In this document: piece after piece, positions 6,623-9,522 of the stretch
Position numbering within the stretch: the stretch's first letter is position 1
Layout of the letters: every line of letters begins with the position of its first letter
Assembly: GCA_003241645.1 (NCBI GenBank)
Contig: QFOX01000067.1
Span: forward strand, 1 to 9,522
Length of the DNA stretch: 9,522 nucleotides
From: Azospirillum brasilense
GTDB taxonomy: Bacteria > Pseudomonadota > Alphaproteobacteria > Rickettsiales > UBA3002
Direction of reading: 5' to 3'
Program-made: the position numbers and the translations under genes
Notes under the pieces: generated by a model
Database searches by the model: none
The model's input: only the letters and a program-made list of their open reading frames with translations
What the model was told of the DNA's origin: nothing

Positions 6623-7512
6623 AGAAAAACCGCAATGCCAAAATCGAGATGGTGCCGATTGACCGTATCCATATCCTCAATCCGCGCGTGCGCAGTAAAA
6701 AGATATTCCTCGATATTGCCGAGAACATCACCAAGGTAGGATTAAAACGCCCCATCACCATCACCCGTGCCAAATCGAACAGCGGCAAGGATTACGACCT
6801 TGTCTGCGGTCAGGGACGCATCGAAGCGTTCCAGTCGTGCGGGCAGACTCATATCCCTGCCATCATCATTCAGGCGACCGAGGAAGAGACGCTCATCATG
6901 AGCCTGGTCGAGAACCTTGCACGCAAACAGCACCGCTCGATGGATTTACTACATGGCATCGAACTGCTGCAGCAACGTGGCTATGATGCCAAGGAAATCG
7001 CCCACAAAACTGGATTGGGCGACACCTATACCAAATCCATCCTCGATTTATTGAACCGTGGCGAAGAACGGCTGATCGCGGCGGTCGAGGCAGGTCAGAT
7101 ACCACTGACAGTGGCTGTGGCCATTGCCGACTCCCCCGACGATGAACAGCGGGCGTTGCAGGATGCCTATGAGAGCAAACAGTTACGGGGTAATCGTCTT
7201 AAGGCAGCAAAGAAGCTGCTCGATGTCCGCAAATCGCGGGGAAAATCCATCCGCAATGCCACCCCGCGCCGGGGCGGCAAAGCCAAGCCCCCGACGGTTA
7301 CCAAGCATGACGTGCTCAAGCTCTTGCAGCAGGAGGCGGATAAAAAGAAGTTGATGACACGCAAGGCCAATGCCACGAATGGGCAGATGCTCTTCATTGT
7401 GGAAGCTCTGCGGCGCTTGCTGGAAGAGGAGCATTTCCGCACGCTGCTTAAAGCGGAAGGATTGCGCACCATGCCCCGGCAGATCTCCGAACTGGTGGAA
7501 GGAAAGCGATGA
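6619..7512 (+). CDS. ParB-like protein (ParB/Sulfiredoxin N-terminal fold plus helix-turn-helix)
   Basis: 297 residues. The N-terminal ParB-type domain spans about 10-110: IDRIHILNPR at 14-23, ITKVGLKRPITI at 37-48, then GQGRIEA (64-70), matching the GxxRxxA nucleotide-contact motif of ParB CTPases, and ENLARKQHRSMD (98-109), matching the ENxxR phosphate-binding motif. A helix-turn-helix follows at about 122-144 (YDAKEIAHKTGLGDTYTKSILDL). The C-terminal third is basic and helical (KSRGK, PRRGGKAKPP), with no clear dimerisation domain that I can name. Family knowledge: ParB clamps bind centromere-like sites and slide on DNA when loaded with CTP. The gene overlaps the recombinase by four bases (ATGA), and its stop overlaps the next gene the same way, so it is translationally coupled to both. 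No ParA is in view; with the recombinase linkage, a role in recombination-site choice or element maintenance is inferred rather than ordinary partitioning. Confidence 0.88.
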   Translation: MKKNRNAKIEMVPIDRIHILNPRVRSKKIFLDIAENITKVGLKRPITITRAKSNSGKDYDLVCGQGRIEAFQSCGQTHIPAIIIQATEEETLIMSLVENLARKQHRSMDLLHGIELLQQRGYDAKEIAHKTGLGDTYTKSILDLLNRGEERLIAAVEAGQIPLTVAVAIADSPDDEQRALQDAYESKQLRGNRLKAAKKLLDVRKSRGKSIRNATPRRGGKAKPPTVTKHDVLKLLQQEADKKKLMTRKANATNGQMLFIVEALRRLLEEEHFRTLLKAEGLRTMPRQISELVEGKR

Positions 7513-8435
7513 AGAAAAAGAAAAAAAGCCTAAGCACCATGCCCGATGGCAGCATTACCATTGGCTTTGATAGCGATATGGCCGAACTTTCCCTGTCGCA
7601 GATCGTTCCCATCAAGGTCGTGCCAGCCGCAGCGCAAACCAGCTCAAAATACAAACAAATCCTCGCCTCTATCCGCGAGGTGGGTATCATTGAACCACCC
7701 GTGGTGGCGCCGGAGGGGCGTTCAAAGCAACGCTTTATCCTGCTCGATGGGCATATGCGCATCCAGGCATTGAAGGATTTAGGCATCGACACCGTCGCCT
7801 GCCTTGTCTCCTCCGATGACGAGGCATTCACCTACAATAAGCATGTGAGCCGCATTTCCCCGATTCAGGAACACCGCATGATCCGCCGCGCCATTGAGCG
7901 CGGGGTGTCAGAAGAGAAGCTGGCGAAGGTACTTGATCTCGACGTGGCGCGCATCGTACTGCGCAAGAACCTGCTGGAAGGCATCTGTCAGGAAGCCTCC
8001 GACATGCTCAAGGATAAGATGGTGGCAATTGATGTATTCCCCATCCTGCGGCGCATGAAACCCTACCGCCAGATCGAGGCGGTCATGCTCATGAACGATA
8101 CCGGGACATATTCCGCTGCCTATGCGCGCACGCTGCTTATCACCACGCCAAAAGACCAGCTCACCCAGCCCGACAAGCCAAAAAACATCAAGGGGCTAAC
8201 CGAGGAACAGGTCGCGCGGGCGGAGCATGAGATGGCCAACGTCCAGCGCGAGTACCAGTTGATTAAGGATAATTACGGCGCAGATGTGCTGCACCTCACG
8301 CTTGCCAAAGGCTATCTCGGCAAGCTGCTCGGCAACGTGGCGATTGTGCGTTACCTAGCCCAGCACCACAGCGATCTCCTGCATGAATTCCAGAAAATCG
8401 TGGATGCCAAATCGCTCGCGGGGGATGCCGCGTAA
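7509..8435 (+). CDS. Second ParB-like protein with RepB-type C-terminal region
   Basis: 308 residues, beginning with a lysine run (MKKKKKS) after an AAGGAAA ribosome binding site inside the previous gene. The ParB-like domain lies at about 25-115: LSLSQIVPIKVVP, IREVGIIEPPVV at 55-66, and LLDGHMRIQALKDLGI at 78-93, where GHMRIQA stands at the GxxRxxA position. The second nucleotide motif is changed: NKHVSRISPIQEHRMIRRAIERG (110-132) replaces ENxxR. Residues about 115-295 resemble the RepB plasmid-partition C-terminal family: helix-turn-helix VSEEKLAKVLDLDVARIVLRKN at 133-154, MKPYRQIEAVMLMNDTGTYSAAYARTLL at 183-210, then a coiled-coil-like stretch. It is not a duplicate of the preceding protein: the two share only the N-terminal fold. 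The four-base overlap suggests both are made in similar amounts and may form a heteromeric complex. RepB of repABC plasmids acts with RepA; no RepA or RepC is seen here. Confidence 0.87.
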   Translation: MKKKKKSLSTMPDGSITIGFDSDMAELSLSQIVPIKVVPAAAQTSSKYKQILASIREVGIIEPPVVAPEGRSKQRFILLDGHMRIQALKDLGIDTVACLVSSDDEAFTYNKHVSRISPIQEHRMIRRAIERGVSEEKLAKVLDLDVARIVLRKNLLEGICQEASDMLKDKMVAIDVFPILRRMKPYRQIEAVMLMNDTGTYSAAYARTLLITTPKDQLTQPDKPKNIKGLTEEQVARAEHEMANVQREYQLIKDNYGADVLHLTLAKGYLGKLLGNVAIVRYLAQHHSDLLHEFQKIVDAKSLAGDAA

Positions 8436-8446
8436 AGACGGAGGGA

Positions 8447-8476
8447 TTGGCATACATAAAAGATTCCGGCTATGGT
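8447..8476 (+). promoter_or_regulatory. Probable sigma-70-type promoter for the lipoprotein gene
   Basis: TTGGCA (8447-8452) and TATGGT (8471-8476) are separated by 18 bases. This lies in the 75-base gap after the ParB-like gene and would start transcription near 8483, about 28 bases before the lipoprotein ATG. It suggests that the lipoprotein and small gene are expressed independently of the recombinase operon. Confidence 0.35.
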
Positions 8477-8510
8477 GCGCAATATACCCGCAGACGAATA
8501 GGAGAATCTT

Positions 8511-9009
8511 ATGCGCCGTACCGTATGTTATCTGATGCTAGCCCTAACACTGGCTGGCTGCGGAGTGGCCACGCGCTCCTATGAATATGTCCCGCAGCAA
8601 GCGGGAGAACAACCTGCAGTCATTAATTCCATCTATGCGGTCGATAGCACCGAAGAAACATGGGCTGGCAAAAAGCCGCTCTATTGGGTTCGTCTGCGTC
8701 AGATTGATGGTGGTGGTGCCGCATCCAACCTTCTTTTCGATAGGACGGATAACTTCTTCCAACTCTCTCCCGGCCCCCACCAGTTTAAGCTCGATTTACG
8801 CGGCGGAGAGGCATCGGGCTTTGTAGAAATGCAGTTCGTTGCCCAGCCCGCCGAAGCCTACCGCTTATTCATGAAGCCGCTGGAAGAAGGGAAAATACTC
8901 CATCCTCATTCTTAACCGCGCAGGTGAAGTCGCCGGAGAGAAGCAGGTGCAGGTGGTACAAAGTGTCGGCACTTACAGCGTACCGATTCGGGTTCCGACT
9001 GGCCGATAG
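8511..9009 (+). pseudogene. Small lipoprotein gene with a +1 frame break at AAAA 8892-8895
   Basis: ATG at 8511 follows AGGAGA at good spacing. The N-terminus is a lipoprotein signal, MRRTVCYLMLALTLAGC, with lipobox LAGC and lipidated C17, so the product is an envelope lipoprotein. The body is beta-rich (PLYWVRLRQIDGG; FQLSPGPHQFKLDL; FVAQPAEAYRL), a pattern of DUF2846/PEGA-like small lipoproteins; this family guess is tentative. As read, the frame stops at 8913-8915 (134 residues). Just before that, at GGGAAAATAC (8889-8898), removing one A continues the protein as K-YSILILNRAGEVAGEKQVQV to a TAG at 9007-9009, giving 165 residues. The continuation is composed like a real protein, and the stop then sits 12 bases before the next gene. 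I read this as a one-base insertion in a homopolymer, either a genuine mutation or a sequencing error; programmed +1 slippage is possible but less likely. Confidence 0.7.
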
Positions 9010-9021
9010 CGGAGCATGCGC

Positions 9022-9252
9022 ATGAGCAATCGCAAATTTACAGGCAGCTACCAAGACCTACAGGATAAGGTTCTGCTCACGGGCATCGATGGTGAGTGGC
9101 GCGAGATCAACGAAAACCACAAGCAATATAAAGCGGAGACCGGAGCCGTTTTAAACTGGTGGTCATCCAGCAAAACCATCCAGTTCCAAGGCAGCCCCGA
9201 TAAGGTAACGCGGTTCGAGACCGCATTTTGGGCGGCACATATTCCTGCATGA
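9022..9252 (+). CDS. Small conserved-looking protein with LNWW and TIQFQG motifs, function unknown
   Basis: 76 residues from ATG 9022. This start is preferred over ATG 9016 because GGAG (9011-9014) lies seven bases before 9022 but only one base before 9016. Visible order: KFTGSYQDLQDKV helix, GIDGEWREI strand, KQYKAETGAVLNWWSSSKTIQFQG beta hairpin, then a C-terminal helix (KVTRFETAFWAAH). No signal peptide or membrane segment, so it is probably cytoplasmic. I have an impression that GEWRE...GAVLNWW-S--TI-FQG recurs in short proteins of Alphaproteobacteria and as an end module of longer ones, but I cannot name a family. It follows the lipoprotein gene by 12 bases and shares its terminator, so the two are likely cotranscribed. 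Confidence 0.75.
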   Translation: MSNRKFTGSYQDLQDKVLLTGIDGEWREINENHKQYKAETGAVLNWWSSSKTIQFQGSPDKVTRFETAFWAAHIPA

Positions 9253-9266
9253 AGCCAAAAACGAAA

Positions 9267-9300
9267 AAAGGCGGCTTCCCCGCGAAGGGAAGCCGCCTTT
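9267..9300. terminator. Strong hairpin terminator between convergent genes, two-way
   Basis: AAAGGCGGCTTCCC (9267-9280) and GGGAAGCCGCCTTT (9287-9300) form a perfect 14-bp stem with loop CGCGAA. Rightward transcripts end the stem with only UUU. Leftward transcripts read the stem followed by six U, CG, then five U, so the hairpin is a better terminator for the leftward lysis-type genes than for the rightward small gene. It lies 15 bases after the stop at 9252 and 23 bases from the leftward stop at 9324. Confidence 0.9.
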
Positions 9301-9323
9301 AAGGGCATGATATAATGGTATTA

Positions 9324-9522
9324 TTACCAGCTACAAAGAGCTTTTCCTACCTCGTTATGGTCAAGAATTTGCCGTGCGGTCATGTCGGTGAGCGCATCCT
9401 GCTTGCTGATATAGATGGGTCTACTGACCGTGCAGAAGCTATCAGTCCCGCGACCAATCACGCTGCAGCCGTTCAGCAGCATCGCCATCAGCCAGAGTCC
9501 GGCGATTCGTGTCCTGAATCTC
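9324..9522 (-). CDS. Rz1-like outer-membrane spanin lipoprotein (phage lysis), 5' end beyond right edge
   Basis: Open leftward frame from the right edge (first full codon at 9521) to TAA at 9324-9326; 65 residues are visible. They start with RFRTRIAGLWLMAMLLNGC, a charged then hydrophobic segment ending in a lipobox-like LNGC, so the true start is probably only a few codons outside the window. The mature part reads SVIGRGTDSFC...PIYISKQDALT...QILDHNEVGKALCSW, with two further cysteines. From memory this PIYIS-D-LT-QI-HNE-LC-W pattern is typical of short proteins next to lysozyme/holin genes in proteobacterial prophages. Family knowledge: outer-membrane spanins join an inner-membrane partner to fuse the membranes at the end of lysis. 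The overlapping frame at 9442-9522 supports the spanin reading. Confidence 0.62.
   Translation of the reverse strand, partial: RFRTRIAGLWLMAMLLNGCSVIGRGTDSFCTVSRPIYISKQDALTDMTARQILDHNEVGKALCSW
9442..9522 (-). CDS. C-terminal end of a possible Rz-like inner-membrane spanin, overlapping the Rz1-like gene
   Basis: The leftward frame starting at 9522 reads EIQDTNRRTLADGDAAERLQ then RDWSRD and ends with TGA at 9442-9444. The 26 visible residues are very polar and helical, like the periplasmic coiled-coil end of Rz-type inner-membrane spanins, many of which finish with an R-W-rich tail. Rz1 genes commonly overlap or lie within Rz in another frame, and here the overlap with the lipoprotein frame is at least 80 bases. 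Only a short tail is in view, so it could be a chance open frame. Confidence 0.4.
   Translation of the reverse strand, partial: EIQDTNRRTLADGDAAERLQRDWSRD

Noticed and set aside
5459..7831. Leftward frames of 60-172 codons antisense to the recombinase and ParB-like genes
   Set aside because: All lie opposite well-supported coding sequence and have the low-complexity look of antisense GC-rich DNA.
6619..8435. ParB-like pair read as a standard plasmid partition system
   Set aside because: No ParA/RepA ATPase, no RepC and no clear partition-site repeat array in the window, while the translational coupling is to a recombinase.
1..9522. CRISPR array, tRNA/rRNA genes or insertion-sequence ends
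   Set aside because: No regularly spaced repeats, no cloverleaf or rRNA-like stretch, and no transposase or terminal inverted repeats were found on reading either strand.

Overview
The window looks like an accessory region of a Pseudomonadota chromosome or large replicon, most likely alphaproteobacterial. That guess rests on the style of the serine recombinase, the ParB/RepB-like pair and the spanin-like lipoprotein; no taxonomic marker is present, so it stays an inference. Base composition changes across the window. The left 4.3 kb is fairly AT-rich with relaxed codon use. From about 4.4 kb onward the genes are clearly more GC-rich. At least two blocks of different history therefore seem to be joined here.

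Left block (1-4349, all leftward): an RTX toxin-type locus. In transcription order it holds an HlyC-family toxin-activating acyltransferase (4179-3697), a secreted 278-residue protein with four cysteines (3509-2673), and the first 879 residues of a large RTX protein (2637 to beyond the left edge) whose Ca2+-binding nonapeptide repeats begin just before the edge. The order acyltransferase then RTX protein is the classic hlyC-hlyA order, but here a secreted protein is inserted between them. No type I secretion genes are visible. Two strong dyads lie in the non-coding gaps: a 26-bp perfect palindrome directly after the acyltransferase stop codon, and a 14-bp-arm inverted repeat upstream of the acyltransferase.

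Middle block (4350-8435): a site-specific recombination module. A leftward two-domain DNA-binding regulator faces a rightward three-gene unit: a large serine recombinase without the usual zinc ribbon, a ParB-like protein, and a second ParB-like protein with a RepB-type C-terminal region. Both junctions in this unit are 4-bp ATGA overlaps, so the three proteins are probably made together. Why a recombinase should be coupled to two ParB-like proteins, with no ParA ATPase in view, is the most interesting mechanistic question here.

Right block (8436-9522): a lipoprotein gene whose reading frame breaks at a run of four A and continues in the +1 frame, a small 76-residue protein, a strong two-way hairpin terminator, and from the right edge the leftward 3' ends of two overlapping frames that look like a phage Rz/Rz1 spanin pair. 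A prophage lysis cassette therefore probably begins just beyond the right edge.
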